From Gnetum montanum (taxonomy: Eukaryota > Streptophyta > Gnetopsida > Gnetales > Gnetaceae): a stretch of DNA of 62,000 bases. The stretch spans positions 226,481 through 288,480 of the forward strand of contig MNCI01022504.1 of assembly GCA_015680685.1 (NCBI GenBank), written 5' to 3'. The notes beneath the pieces were generated by a model, which was not told where the DNA came from, ran no database searches, and saw only the letters and a program-made list of their open reading frames with translations. The position numbers and the translations under genes were made by a program. This document shows, one piece after another, positions 13,471 to 25,564 of the stretch (positions within the stretch are counted from its first letter, which is position 1; each line of letters begins with the position of its first letter).

Positions 13471-13879
13471 ATGGATGTGAAGATGGAGAAGGATCTCCCT
13501 TAGCTACTAAAGCCTTAAAAGAATTTAAGGACTCAAAGCTATTCACTAAAGAACAACAAGCACTTGTTCTTCAACTAGTGGATTGATTAGCATTAGCAAC
13601 AACCGAGGATCACTACCCTTTAGGGAAATTGCTAAAGATAGGATCATCACGTGTGATTGAGGCATAAGATTTTTGAGTAACTCACTCCCAGCCACTAGTA
13701 GCATCTTTTGGAGTCCCTTCTTGGTTAAGAGGATTCTTAGTAACATTGGTAGCCTTAATATTCATGTCTTCCACATCTATCATCTTGGGGTCTAAAGAAG
13801 AAGGATTATTCGAGGGGTGCACCTCAATAGTATCATTACCTATATCCTTAGATATATTTTAATCTTTTAATTCTTTACT

Positions 13880-14655
13880 AACTTGTTCAGCTAAAATTTT
13901 CTTAGCTTCAATATTGGCTAGTAGCTTTGGACATTGAGCTTTGTGATGGTTAGGATCAAGATAGTAATAACAATGATTTGGGAGTGTAATATATGAAATT
14001 TTTTACACAAAAGTCTTTCCTTTCACATTAAATTCTAGTGAGTCACACACACACTCGCCGAGTTGGTCTTGGACGGAAACCTGAAAAATACTTCATACCG
14101 ATAACCTCCCCAATCTATGTAGCAAGAATGTCAACATGTGGAGAAAAGTGTGAAGGGATTCCTAAAAATTCTATCCAGACTGGCAAAATACTTCTGCTTT
14201 CTTTTTCTAGGTCAAAATCCTCCTTCCAGGGTTGAAGCACTAAAAAGGATCCATAAATGTCCCTAATAGATTTTTGTTTCATGAAGTTTGTCATAGCCTT
14301 GGTTTTAAAACCAAAAAGAAAAAACCCTATAGTAAGATTAGAAGCTAGGATTAATCTAATGTTTGGAGGTTCTAAGAACTTTTTAATCCACTCTTGGAAA
14401 ATTGAGATAAGAGGAATCCTGTTAGTAAAAAAGCCAATTGCATAAAGATGAGTGAAGGTTTAAACGGTTTGATCAAAGATGTTTTCAAGAAAGTCAAAAC
14501 GTAATATGTTGTTGATATCATCCATATTAGTAGCATTCTTAGTTGCAAATCGCTTTTGGAGGAGTCCGTTATTTTCCATTTTTCCCCTCCAACATCAGAT
14601 AATGAAGAGACAGTTTGGGTAATGCAAACCCCATTGGGCCCTAGCCCAAACATTC
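13880..14655 (-). pseudogene. LINE ORF1 remnant (DUF4283-like plus zinc knuckle)
   Basis: Reading leftwards, the segment around 14235-14040 encodes PVWIEFLGIPSHFSPHVDIL, the pattern of the DUF4283 RNA-binding region of plant LINE ORF1 proteins. Near 13990-13945 lies CYYYLDPNHHKAQC, which has the spacing of a CX2CX4HX4C zinc knuckle but with the second Cys replaced by Tyr. Stops and shifts separate the pieces. The protein would have bound element RNA. Confidence 0.65.
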
Positions 14656-14660
14656 CATGG

Positions 14661-15980
14661 AATCAGAGCAAAGAGTGAATTAAGAAAAAAAAACAAAAAA
14701 AGGAACAGACTCACCAATAAGCCTATTCACAGAAGAGCAAGAGGCAGGCACAAGCACTGCACCACTCACCTAGAAACCCTTGCCAATCTCAACCACTGAC
14801 TAAAGAAGGTCCTATGAATCAGCACTTAAGCACAACCCCACTCCTCAACAACACAATGCACCATACAGCTGCGCCACTTAGAATGATGAGTCTAGCTGCA
14901 GAAGAGGCAATCATCACCGTAGCCATGATAGCGACAAGCCAACAACATTCCATTGAAGATTTTGGAAGCCACAATACCGACAAGCCACAGTCAGTCCCAC
15001 CCCACATATGAGCATTCCCACAACACCATAGAGAAATAGAGACTTCCAATTGTAGTCCAATAGTTTTTATGGGAGACATTAGTTATGCATATCTATGGTA
15101 GAACAAAATATGTTGAGCAAACTTAGCTTGCAGGCTAGTTCCATTGTGGGTTTCATCCATGCTTTGTGTGGTTACAATATTTTATGAATCATTTAAAATG
15201 CACATGTAAATTTTAGTTGCACATCAATATTCTTTTGTGATGGGAAAGTTACCAAGTTAGCCTTGCCACTATAGTGCATGAGTTTTAATGCATTTCAAAG
15301 TGCAAGTTACCAATTGCATTCCACCATGCACACAGCCCTTTAAATGTGTGAGAAGGTACATTTGCATGCAAGTTAATGTAATGTAGGACATAATAATAAT
15401 GATTATATGCTTATTGAATGTATCATTGTCTTTTGATGTTATATAAATATTTCTATGATATATTTTTTTGTTTCTTTGAATTTAACTTGTTACTTCCAAG
15501 TGTGATAGCAATAGAGTAACTTTTTGATGGGACATTTTTATGGCGAGTCACATTTATTGTAGAATAAAATGAAAATGGATGAAGAAAAGCAGCAACATCC
15601 ATTTTATCGATTATATTGACCAGTTTAACCCATGATCAATATTATGTTTCCCATGAAGTGAAGTTTTGTGTATGACTTTTTTAGGGTGTACCCTTCTAAG
15701 TGTGTATAATACAAACAATTTCTGTGACCTATTGTGGTTGGGTCATTAATTCCTCATTAATGAATGAAGTAACATAGAAAAACTATACTATTCAACCGTA
15801 GTAGTCTTAAAAAAGACTCATAAATGACAACATTGTTAATATTTGGTAATTTTATAAGTAATTCAATTGAAAATTATGAGATGATGTGTTTAACAAAAGT
15901 ATTTTTGGGGCAGTTGTCCGACCCTTAAAAAATGAATAATAATATTTTAAAAAATCAAAGTCTATCATATCATCAAAGAT
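14661..15980. other. Intergenic, possible LINE 5' UTR at its left end
   Basis: The stretch 14661-15080 is less AT-rich than what follows and could be the 5' UTR of the LINE. The rest, to 15980, shows nothing I recognise. Confidence 0.35.
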
Positions 15981-15982
15981 AC

Positions 15983-16198
15983 AATCTAAAGAAAAAATCC
16001 ATTGGTTTTGGGAATGTTTTTTTAGGTTTTCATCCTTACAGCCAATTCTAAAAACCCTCCCCTCTAGGCTAAGAAAAGGATCAAGACTTACCTTTATTTA
16101 GAAGTACCTTCACAGATCTTCACTTCTTAATAAAGGATTTCTTGTAAATAGGAGAGAATTCTCTCTAAACACATAAGAATACATTAATCAAAATAATG
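15983..16198 (+). repeat. Dispersed repeat, copy 1 of 2
   Basis: This ~210-bp segment aligns end to end with 32765-32960: CTAAAGAAAAA, ATGGTTTTGGGA-like, TCATCCTTACA, AGAAAAGGAT and CTCTCTAAA blocks occur in the same order. It is noncoding. The element type is unknown. Confidence 0.6.
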
Positions 16199-17231
16199 AA
16201 CAAATAGCAACACTAGCTTAAAGCTTTCCATCTTTGAGCCTCCATAATGAAAAGAAATTAATACTGAAGAAAAAAAATGAATTGTTCAACTTCCATTGGG
16301 ATTTTTTTCTTCTTCTTTGCTTGAAGATGTAGCTAAAAAGTGACATCTTTTAGAATCTAGTATTTAACTCCTAAAGAGAGGTCATAGTTCTGCTCTTGCT
16401 GTTGAAAAATAACTACAAATTGAAGCTTCCAAATATAGTAGAGATCAAGCAATTGAAGTCATTTCAAAATGTAAAGAAAGGAAGTAGATTCATGTTGGCT
16501 ATATATCCTAGTTTTGGTTTCAACAACCACCTCACCCCTCCCACATAATGAAACCTTGTAAAAGAAGCAATGAAAACATTTATAAGTGAGTATAAGTTCT
16601 TATTATACTTATATGATAATCATTTTTAATAATTACATGTAATATGTTTCAATGCATAGAAAATGTCTTTATGCCATTGTAGAAGAAAGTTATAACTACT
16701 CTTACAGTCACTAAGTTGAAGGCTACTACTTTATTGTTGAAATGCATCTAATAATTAATTGTATTATCCTTTACCTTGCATTCTACAAGTTACAAATTCA
16801 ATAATCATCATCATGCATTTATTCCATCTATATGGATTGATTATTAAAGTAGGTGAAGGATTTGGTAATGATTTTCTATACCTAGTTATCTACTTCATGT
16901 CATAGCTTAAATGTATATTTTTACCATTGCATGTCTTACCATGCTCCTTGGGATGACTTGCAAATTCAATGGTTGAAATTGAAATCTACCTAATGGTTCC
17001 ATAAGTCCCCATATTTAAATTATAAAACAATTAGGATTTTAATTTCATGAAAGGTCCTTATCATGATATTGATATCAATCACAACATTTTTAACCCCAAG
17101 TTGGTAAAGCTTTGTGAAACAAATTCCATCCTAGTGGGTACCATTATAAAAAGAAATATATAATTATTAAAATTGAATCTTGTGCAATAGATCTGTATGG
17201 TCTCAACATTTACATAATACAATAATTCAAT
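16199..17231. other. Intergenic, nothing recognised
   Basis: AT-rich sequence without a supported feature. Confidence 0.45.
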
Positions 17232-17420
17232 CCAAGGGGTGTAGCTTACTTATTAGGGTACTCATTTTTCAAAGGAAGGTTGTGGGTTCCATACTAACCT
17301 TTGCTTATGAGTGTAGCGCCTTGAAGTAGGTCATATCTACCCTATTATGTGGGTGGGTTAGGATTGTGCTACCAACCCCAAGTTTCCTCTTTCAAAGAAA
17401 GAAAAAGGAAAAAAAATTTA
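17232..17420 (+). repeat. tRNA-derived SINE candidate
   Basis: From 17235 the sequence GGGTGTAGCTTACTTATTAG resembles a tRNA 5' half with an A box. About 45 bases on, TGTGGGTTCCATAC resembles a T-loop B box. A tRNA-unrelated body follows, and the unit ends in an A-rich tail at about 17396-17417. That order is typical of plant SINEs. I could not define a target-site duplication. Confidence 0.5.
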
Positions 17421-18060
17421 GTATCCTAAGTAAACCAAATTTTAATTTTAATAACTTATTCAAGATACTAGTTAACCCATAACATATAACATACAAGTAG
17501 CTTAGTTATGTCGTTGTCAGCCAGAAAGATATAAGATAAAGAAAGTTCCACACTCGGGTCACCTTAATGTTCTGCCTGACTATCATGTTCACTGTATACC
17601 TAGCCCTTCAATTTTCCTCCCGGAGAAATTTAACCCATGCATTCAGAGAAATTCAATTTTCCTCCCGGAGAAATTTAACCCATGCATTCAGAGAAACTCT
17701 ATAGGAGACTTGGAGACGATGCACTATCTCTCTCTTTTTAGCGTCACGGAAGACTGATGTTTTGCCTAGATTCTTCAAAAGCAACATAGACATTTTCAGA
17801 CTTCTGATGTTGCTTCTCTGTATCCGTGCCAGGCGTCGCTGTTTGTCCATACACTTCAAACGAATGGAAGTAATCAGATCTATCTGTGCAAGAAACTGCA
17901 GATAGATAACACAGATCTAGATATTGCACCTTTCCTGCTCTCGACAACGACAACCCAGAATGAAATCGGAACATGAACCCAACAACAATGGCTTCTTCTT
18001 ATTCTAATCCATTTCCAGGATCCCAAACCAGGATCATGCAACCTATCATCAAAACTTCCA
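17421..18060. other. 5' flank of the PPR gene
   Basis: Contains the 45-bp tandem duplication listed separately and presumably the PPR promoter and 5' UTR. The frame of the PPR protein stays open upstream to 17977 but contains no earlier ATG. Confidence 0.45.
17607..17696. repeat. Perfect 45-bp tandem duplication
   Basis: Two back-to-back copies begin at 17607 and 17652 (each starts TTCAATTTTCCTCCCGGAG). They appear identical, suggesting a recent event or an assembly duplication. They lie 365 bp upstream of the PPR start codon. Confidence 0.85.
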
Positions 18061-20918
18061 ATGGACTTCCCAAAACTTCTCCGCTACTGCGTAGAACATG
18101 CTCATCTCAGCTGCGGCAAAACCCTGCACGCTCACGCCATCAAGACCGCCATGGCTGTAACAGATCCTTTCACCTGCAATCGCCTAATCCAGATATACTC
18201 CACCTGCAACAATCTCCCAGATGCTCTGCAACTCTTCCGCGAAACTTCCGCCACAGGAATCGCAAATTCCCATTCCTGGAACATCATAATCTCCGCTCAT
18301 GCCAATTCCGGCCGCCTGAAACATGCACGCCTGCTGTTCCGCGCAGTACCAAGTGTTCTCCGTAATGCTGTAACATGGAACGCCATCATCGCTGCACATG
18401 CTCAGAGCGAAGAAAAACAGAACCAGTTGCAGGCGCTAGGGTTCCTTGCAGAAATGCGGGTGTGTGGGTTCGAACCCACGGTGTTTTCCTACGCCAGTGC
18501 CCTGCGCGCCTGCGCTGCTCTTGCTTGCCCCCGCCATGGCCGTGGAATTCATGGCCACGTTGTGAAAATTGGGATCTGCGCGGATGTTCATGTTGCGAGC
18601 CCTGTGATTGATTTGTATGGAAAATTGGGGTTTTTGGAGGATGCCAGGCAAGTGTTCGATCAAATGCCTGTGAGGAATTTGGTGAGCTGGAATAGTATGA
18701 TTGCAGGGTATGAGCAGAATCGGCAGTGTGAGAGGGCGATGGAGGTGTTTCGGCAGATGGGGTTGCAGAAGGAGGGGAGAATTAGGCCGGATTTGTTTAG
18801 TTTGGCGAGTTTGATTAGTGCTTGTGCTGGTGTGGGTGTGGAGGCATTGCGGCAGGGGAAGGAATTGCATGGCTATGTCGCAGGTGGGGTTGAAATTGAA
18901 ACTGAAACTGAATTTTTTACCTACATTCACTTACTGAGACCTTATTGGTTTTGTCGGATAGAGCAGTTTCAGAATTCCTTTTATGGATTTTTTTAAAAAA
19001 TATTTATAACTCAGTGCTCCCCACTCGAAGTATGCAGGCAATTGTGATTGGACTTTATTTTTGATTTGAGTATTTACATTTTTTTTTCTTTTGTTTTTAA
19101 TGATGATGTCTACATTTAGATTGATGCAGGACTTGGGTCTTCCGTTTTTGTTTCTAGGTTTTGTGTTTTTGTTTTTTCTCCTGTTTTTTACCTGAATATT
19201 AAGATGTTTGTATTCTCCTGTTTTTTTGCCCTTTTTTCTATGATTATGTATACGTTTAGCTTGGTGCAGGATTTGTGATGTCCATGTTACAGCAAACTGG
19301 AAACTAAAAATTTTTATTAAGTCCACCAAATCTTTGATTAAAAAGGAATTTGGTGAAAGCCTGAAAGAAATGGCTGAAGCTGAGCTCTGTTACTGAAATT
19401 TGTCCACTCCACCAATATAAACATTCTTGATTATAAGGAATTATGCAAAAGAAATGGTTGAGTTTGAATTCTGTTACTTGAAAAGAGGTTGCGTCTTTGC
19501 TCATATCAACCCTTCCCGAAGCTGCATCGCAGGATGAGCATTGAGGCTCTGAGGGATGATCTTTTACGTACACCCAAAAAACTTAAATCAAAACTGAAAC
19601 TTTTTTCATTACATCTATTTGGAGACCTATAAACTTCTGGGACACAATTCAGTTTTAGCCATTTCTTTTGTGCAATTTCGTTTTACTGCTTACAATTCAC
19701 CTCCAGATACAACCCACCAACAAACTAGAGCACATAGACCCCGTCTTCCACTTTGAAGAAAATGAAAGCTTAATATTGATGGTCAGCTTCCAAATTCAAT
19801 CAAAACTTAAGACTTAGATTCAGCAATTTGCAGAGAAATCTATTTTTACATATAAGAATTTTTCCTCAATTTTTAAAAATAATCTATCCCTCCTTGCAGG
19901 CCATGTTGGTACGGTGGATGTGTATGTGGGGAATGCCCTGGTGGACATGTACGCAAAGTGCGGAGATGTGGATGATGCACGGAAAGTATTTGAAAAAATG
20001 TCGGTCAGGGATGTCATTTCCTGGACTTCCCTGATTGCAGGCTATGCCAAGCGTGGCACCGCCATGGATCTGAGTGAAGCTCACTTAGTGTTCCAGAACA
20101 TGCCCCTGGGAACCAAAAATGTGGTCTCATTCAATGCCCTCATTGCTGGATGTGCCAACCACCACAGCAGCTCTGAGCAGGCTCTCATTCTTTTTCTGCA
20201 AATGAAGAGGCAAGGATTCTGCCCAACCCATTACACATTCGGCAATGTTCTCAGTGCCTGTGCCTCTCTTTCTGCTCTGCAAAATGGCAAGCAGATCCAT
20301 GCCCATGTAATCAAGGCCGGATTTCGTTTCATGGGTTCAGATTCTGATGTTTTTGTGGGCAATTCCCTGATCGATATGTATGCCAAATGCGGTTCTATTA
20401 AGCATGCCCAGTTAGCTTTTGATTGCATAGAGGAGCCGGATGTGGTCTCCTGGAATGCTATGATTGTGGGTTATGCCCAGAATGGTTATGCCAGGGAGGC
20501 ACTGCAACGTTTTGAGCGTATGTTGTGTAGGGATGTTGTTCCGGATCATATCACATTTGTTGGAGTGCTATCTGCTTGCAGTCATGCGGGGCTTGTAGAT
20601 GAAGCAAGGCACAATTTTGATTCAATGGTGAATCAGTATTCCATTATGCCTTTACCAGAGCACTATGCTTGTATGGTTGATGTACTTGGGCGTGCGGGAT
20701 TTTTGCACGAAGCTAAGAACATCATCCTCAATATGCCCTACCCTGCTGATGGCATCATATGGGGAGGACTGCTTGGTGCATGCAGAATTCATGGCAATAT
20801 GGAGCTTGCGGAATGGGTTGCAGACAAGATTGCTGTTTTGCCCAAGAAATTAGATATTACAGTCAATCAAGAGGATATGGAGCAGGGACTGCCTCAATTT
20901 CAAGTGGGAGCTCTCTAG
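18061..20918 (+). CDS. PLS-class pentatricopeptide repeat protein with shortened E domain, two exons
   Basis: Exon 1 is 18061-18883 and exon 2 is 19900-20918. The 1016-bp phase-1 intron has donor CGCAG|GTGGGG and acceptor CCTTGCAG|GC. Splicing joins GKELHGYVA to GHVGTVDVYVGNALVDMY and gives about 613 residues. ATG 18061 is the first ATG after an in-frame stop at 17974. Successive P, L and S motifs fill the protein (VSWNSMIAGYEQN, VGNALVDMYAKCGDVDDA, ISWTSLIAGYAKRG, VVSWNAMIVGYAQNGYAREA, DHITFVGVLSACSHAGLVDE). It then enters an E motif (IIWGGLLGACRIHGNMELAE) that breaks off within about 30 residues: the usual rest of E/E+/DYW is absent and the tail (DMEQGLPQFQVGAL) matches no family pattern. 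PLS PPR proteins enter mitochondria or plastids and guide RNA editing or processing. With no DYW domain it would need a partner deaminase. Some decay at the 3' end is possible. Confidence 0.85.
18884..19899 (+). other. Intron of the PPR gene
   Basis: The intron is AT-rich with T-rich tracts (19080-19240) and a pyrimidine stretch before the acceptor (TCTATCCCTCCTTGCAG). It holds no recognisable gene. The apparent 19-residue continuation of exon 1 past 18939 is intron read-through. Confidence 0.75.
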
Positions 20919-21904
20919 GCTGTGCCCTCTCTTTCGTTAAGAGGGTGGATGAGGTTCTCTCCTATCTAGCCAGCCAGACTCATTCTTCAACTTCAGCCCT
21001 ATTGCCTGAACCAGAGACAATATAAGATGAAAGAAGTTGAAGAGGCTAAAAGGTTTGATTAGCTCACATCAGGGCACATTATCAATCTCAGCAGTAATAA
21101 TGACACAATTAAAGATGTAAGCATCAAGGAATCTCAGTCATCCAAGATATCTTGATTCTTATATTTCTTTACTTCAAGGAATCTCAATTAATGGATTTCT
21201 GATTCACAGATCACCTTTTTGCAGGAAGGCATGCAAAGGTCAAGAAAAATGGGCATTGTTTTGGACATAATATGAAGTCCACCTTATGTACTAGTCGGCA
21301 GCACTGAATTATGGATTAAAAAAAACTGCAGAAGGAATTCTGAAGGTGCTCTCTCAATAGATCCAAAAGGATCTCAGTGGTCATTGTCATCATCCTTGTC
21401 ATCCTAGCCTTGTCCCAACAAGGTCCCAGTAGATATCAGTATAATATTGTCATCATCATCATCTTCATCATCCTGGCCTTGTCTCAACAAGGAATCAGTG
21501 GAGGTAAGTATAACATATTCCGCATGCTAAACAATTCTTGATAAAAGCAAAATAATAAGCAGCAATTAGGAAGTGCAGGTTTGGATTTTAAATGAATGTA
21601 GGAATTGACAGCCAATGAAAAAGACAAGAGTTAAAAGTATTGTCTGGTTTAAATGATTAGGAAGAACTAATCATGTTATCTTTACAACATTTTTGTACCA
21701 CTGCATCTTTGACAAAGCCCAGACAACCGGACTTTTAACGTATGAACTTGTTTCCCGCACGTTCTTCTAGTATGTAAAATAAAATGTGTTACTCCAGGTA
21801 ACATGCTTGGCCACAAATGTCTTTGGTTACTGACTGAAACCTTGTGTACTTTTATTCTGTGATGGATAACTGGTCATAGGCTTATCTCCTGCCTAATTGC
21901 ATGG
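20919..21904. other. PPR 3' flank
   Basis: A plus frame (20759-21025) overlaps the end of the PPR CDS and runs past it. I could not match it to the missing E/DYW region. Around 21385-21510 two degenerate ~63-bp units recur (CCTTGTCCCAACAAGG and CCTTGTCTCAACAAGG), each preceded by TCATC runs. Confidence 0.4.
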
Positions 21905-23130
21905 ATCTGTAATTTAATTTCTTGATTACATTGTTTTAGTTTTATTAGTATTTGCTGACCCTATACTGTTAGATTTGTCATTTCAGAATGTGTGCTCATC
22001 TAGGCCTGATTGTTAGTGTCAGGGCTCTCTGTAAATTCAGATCATATAACTGAAGATTGTTCCTGTAGTGCTCTTAGGTAGGATATGGGCATTTAAGAGT
22101 TAGAGAAATTGCAGAGTTCATAAAGTTTTTAAATTTTCATTAATGGATTTGGTATTTATATTCTCTTTAGAATGAGTTGCTGCTAATTCGTACCTGATTT
22201 TTCAAGGACTTCTTTTCACCTTTCTGCGTTGCCTCTATTTTCCCTCTAATTTACATCGAACATTATCTATATCAAACAGCTTTTACCGTAACTGATGCTA
22301 CTATACCATTTTATTTTGTTAGTATTTCCGTTTGGTATCATTACCATTTGGAGCTGTTAGTTTTTCCCCTTTTTCAAATTAATTTTTGAAAGAGAAGCTC
22401 TAAAGGAATAAATTTCCAGTTTCTATATCGTCTGTTTCTTTGCTTATAGGTACTTCAAGCACAGCGATACAAAGATTTTATGGCACAATGGCAGATTTAA
22501 GATATTTTAATTCTGTTTTCTGGACCTTAGCATTTCAGTCTCTTAACAGACATGTTAAATACACTTTTATATATTCTGGTAGACCTTTAACGGTTTCAGA
22601 GTTATCTCATGGACTTGGGGGGAGAAGATCAGAACTCTCTGTTAAATTATGTTTACAGATATACGTGTATTGCTATCTCTTCCTTGGTTTTGGGGAACTC
22701 TGTCATGGTGTGTACTTATTTAAATTAAAACTTTGAAAGAAAATTTATCTTGCAAATTTTTTCCTCACACGACCAACCCTATTTTCTACTTTCTGATATA
22801 TATTTTATTTATTTGAAAACTGTAAGGACCTGCCGATATTTCTCACATTTTGCGCATGTACATGGAGATGAAATGTTATCTTACAGCCCATCCCATTCTA
22901 TTCGACTATTGTAAATTTGCAGTTATTAGATATTCAAGTATTGCTTGCGATTTCACTTTAGATTTCATTGGCTATATTGAGATATGGGCTATCTATCTGG
23001 CAGAGAGGTACTTTCGACTGGGTTTGTTGAAATATATTAATGTTTTGCTTACAGGATCATATACTCGTTACAGTAAGCTTCATTGATAACAAGAAGCTAT
23101 CTTAAATTACCTACTAAAATAAAGGCAGTT
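21905..23130. repeat. 1.2-kb duplicated noncoding segment, copy 1
   Basis: This segment aligns collinearly with 39838-41165. Shared blocks include TCATCTAGGCCTGATTG, TGTTCCTGTAGTGCTCTTAG, AGAATGAGTTGCTGCTAATT (similar), CTTCAAGCACAGCGAT, TTGGGGAACTCTGTCATGG and ACTAAAATAAAGG. No long frame is shared. Both copies lie 0.6-1 kb downstream of a gene on the same strand. It could be a segmental duplication or an unidentified element; no terminal repeats or target duplications were seen. Confidence 0.75.
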
Positions 23131-24156
23131 ATACAGCTTAATGGCATCACTGTTAATAGCAATAAAATACTTTGGTAGACCTAATTGACTATATGTTCCA
23201 AGGCAACTCAGTCATGCAATTCAATACAAAGAATAAAGTATTCGTCAATCAGTAGTTCGTCAAAGATAAAAATCAAGTTAGGATGGACGTGAAACAAATA
23301 AAGGAAAATGATGAAAAAATCAGCCTTTTTACAAATTTTCTTAAAAGGAAAAACAACCCAAAACCACGCAATGGTTTTACCACCTCAAATTGACAAATGG
23401 AAAGGCTGTTCCCATGAAGACGGTTCGCCGCTGTTCTTTATGTTACCTATTCGCAATCGTAAGTGCCTAAATAGGCAAAGTCTTAACAAAACCCTACAAC
23501 ATCTTGCATTTTACATATAACTGCCTAGACTGTTGCATACCCGTGTTTACAACGTGATTTCACCAAACTCTGTTAGCATACAGATATAAATGGCCAATGC
23601 ATAAATTTTGTTTTCTTCTGCAATGCTATTTATTCTTCCTTCATATTTGTAAGCTTTTTTCCTGTAACAAGCTACAAGAAAAAAATATAATCATGGCCAT
23701 CAGTGGCAAATCTACCAGTGGATGACAATTCACAACCATTGCCATTTAGCCACATAGGTGCAGCCTGGTGTCCAGAATTACAGTAAATAATGCCTAATAA
23801 GGTTTGGTGTGTTCTGGACGTTTTTTGGAGTCCTGCGTTCAAGTGCACTACTGAATTGTGAGAATTTAACAGACTAATCAGATGTGAAGTTCTGGACTCA
23901 ACAAGGAATGAGACAACATTGGAAATCATGGGAATTCACGAAATTTCAGAAAAAACAGGAGAGTCTAGACCCTACACCAAAACACATGTAGCACTGATTT
24001 ATTCATCAAATAGAATTAACTAGTTAGATTTTTCATGTCTGAAGATGTGTGATACATTGATTGAACATGAGTTGTAGATAATAAGCAATGATATAACTTG
24101 TCAGTAAGTAGTAAAATAAAACCTACAAATGGTAAAATTACTGTGAGCCTTTGTAC
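23131..24156. other. Intergenic or 3' relic of the PDCD2 pseudogene
   Basis: This is where the last PDCD2 exon should lie on the minus strand. The open frame at 23929-23672 (minus) does not match it. No other feature recognised. Confidence 0.35.
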
Positions 24157-25179
24157 CTGAAATTCAAATCGGCGAGGGCCATTGCAAATGTGACATTTTG
24201 GAATATCTGATATACGCAGTTGGCCTTCCAGTCTTGGCCATAAAATCTTTGCATTCCTATGCCTGCAGTACCTGTATATATATATATATGACACAAACAA
24301 ATATATAAAATTGCAGAATTATTTCTCTAGCACAAATAACCAAGAAAGAAAAGAAAATCACTTCAAATTCCTGAAGCGACTGCTAGAAATTACGGTAGTC
24401 CACTAATGTATCTTGAATGGTGTAACATCAGTTACTATTAACAGTTATTTCATGTAAATTGACTGTAGGTCTTTCCGTCTGTAGACGTTCAATCAATCAT
24501 TTAATCTAACTACAAGCAAAAACCAATAGAGCACAACAAACATGTAAAGCTATATGCTGCGACTTACACAATGCCGTGAATCTCACTCTGAATAAGCAAA
24601 CACTAAGAATCCCAACAGTGGAATCAACCCATCAAGAAATTAAAATTACATATCCATAAAATTATGAAAAAGATAACCATAGTAACTGGTTATCCAATGT
24701 TCATGGAAGTGAAAGAAATCAGGATTACATAGAGGTCATTTCACTTTTTAGGGACCTCTTGACATTTCCTAAATAAACAGTTAAAATGAGAGATATTTGT
24801 AACCATATAAATATTATTTGGAGTACTAAGTCTATTTATTTTGCATGTCAGGAAATACAAAAGTAAGGAGTGCGCACCCTTATGGTGTTTAGAAGTATGG
24901 CTTATGAGGCTCTCTCCCATACCTAGAAATGCATGAAAAGGTAACAGGTTTTCTTTAGCATGATCTTTAAAGCAGAAAATCATTTTAATACTTCTCATAG
25001 AGAAGCGTGAACAATGATGCCAGATACCCAAAACCAAGCAAATCCAGATCACTTTAGCTTTTAAATTACCTAGATATGAAGAGAATTAATCCCCATGAAA
25101 ACTCGGGGGAGAAGCCTTTTCTTAAACATTTTATTATTTTATTTTTTGAATGGCAATTTTTTAAATTAATTTATTCTCC

Positions 25180-25440
25180 AAGTCATTTTTTTTGGAGTGA
25201 TGGTATGGTGTTTGTATCTTAAGTCAAAGACCTGGGTTTGAACCTGGGTGCAGCCACTCGAACAGGGTAGGCTATAGCTCATCTACAATGCTTACTCAGG
25301 TCTTCGAAGAGGTTAGAATCCAAGTCAGAAGCCTGGCTAGCAAGCTAATAGCAAATTAGCAGGTTGGAAAGAGCATGTTCTTTCCCAAGCTCGCATACTG
25401 TAATTGAAAAAATCAGCGATGCAGGCTATTGCTGTTTACT
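25180..25440 (+). repeat. Possible tRNA-derived repeat in a PDCD2 intron
   Basis: GGAGTGATGGTATGGTG could be an A-box region and, about 33 bases on, CTGGGTTTGAACCTGGG is a good B box. The following ~180 bases look like an unrelated SINE body. No clear tail or target duplication. Confidence 0.4.
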
Positions 25441-25564
25441 ATTTTTCTTGGAATAAAGCACCCACTTCTGTGATCCATTGAATTGAAAAACTGCAGCAAT
25501 CTTTTCTTTGGTCTCGGTCAGATAGAAATCTTTGCATTTTTTAAATTAAAATATCTTGTGTGCA

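Larger units (their letters stand above)
9600..14660 (-). mobile_element. Decayed L1-type LINE retrotransposon
   Basis: On the minus strand the parts follow the order of a plant L1-like LINE. First comes an ORF1 with a DUF4283-like region and zinc knuckle (about 14655-13880). ORF2 follows, with an endonuclease, a reverse transcriptase and a C-terminal zf-RVT domain (13470-9793). The frames are broken by many stops and shifts, so it cannot move on its own. The outer borders are approximate: I see no clear poly(A) end (it would be poly(T) on the plus strand near 9600) and no target duplication. It lies about 0.5 kb downstream of the LBD gene and points towards it. Confidence 0.85.

Noticed and set aside
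18184-18930. Minus-strand frames across PPR exon 1
   Set aside because: They are shadows of the PPR coding sequence, which has clear motifs on the plus strand.
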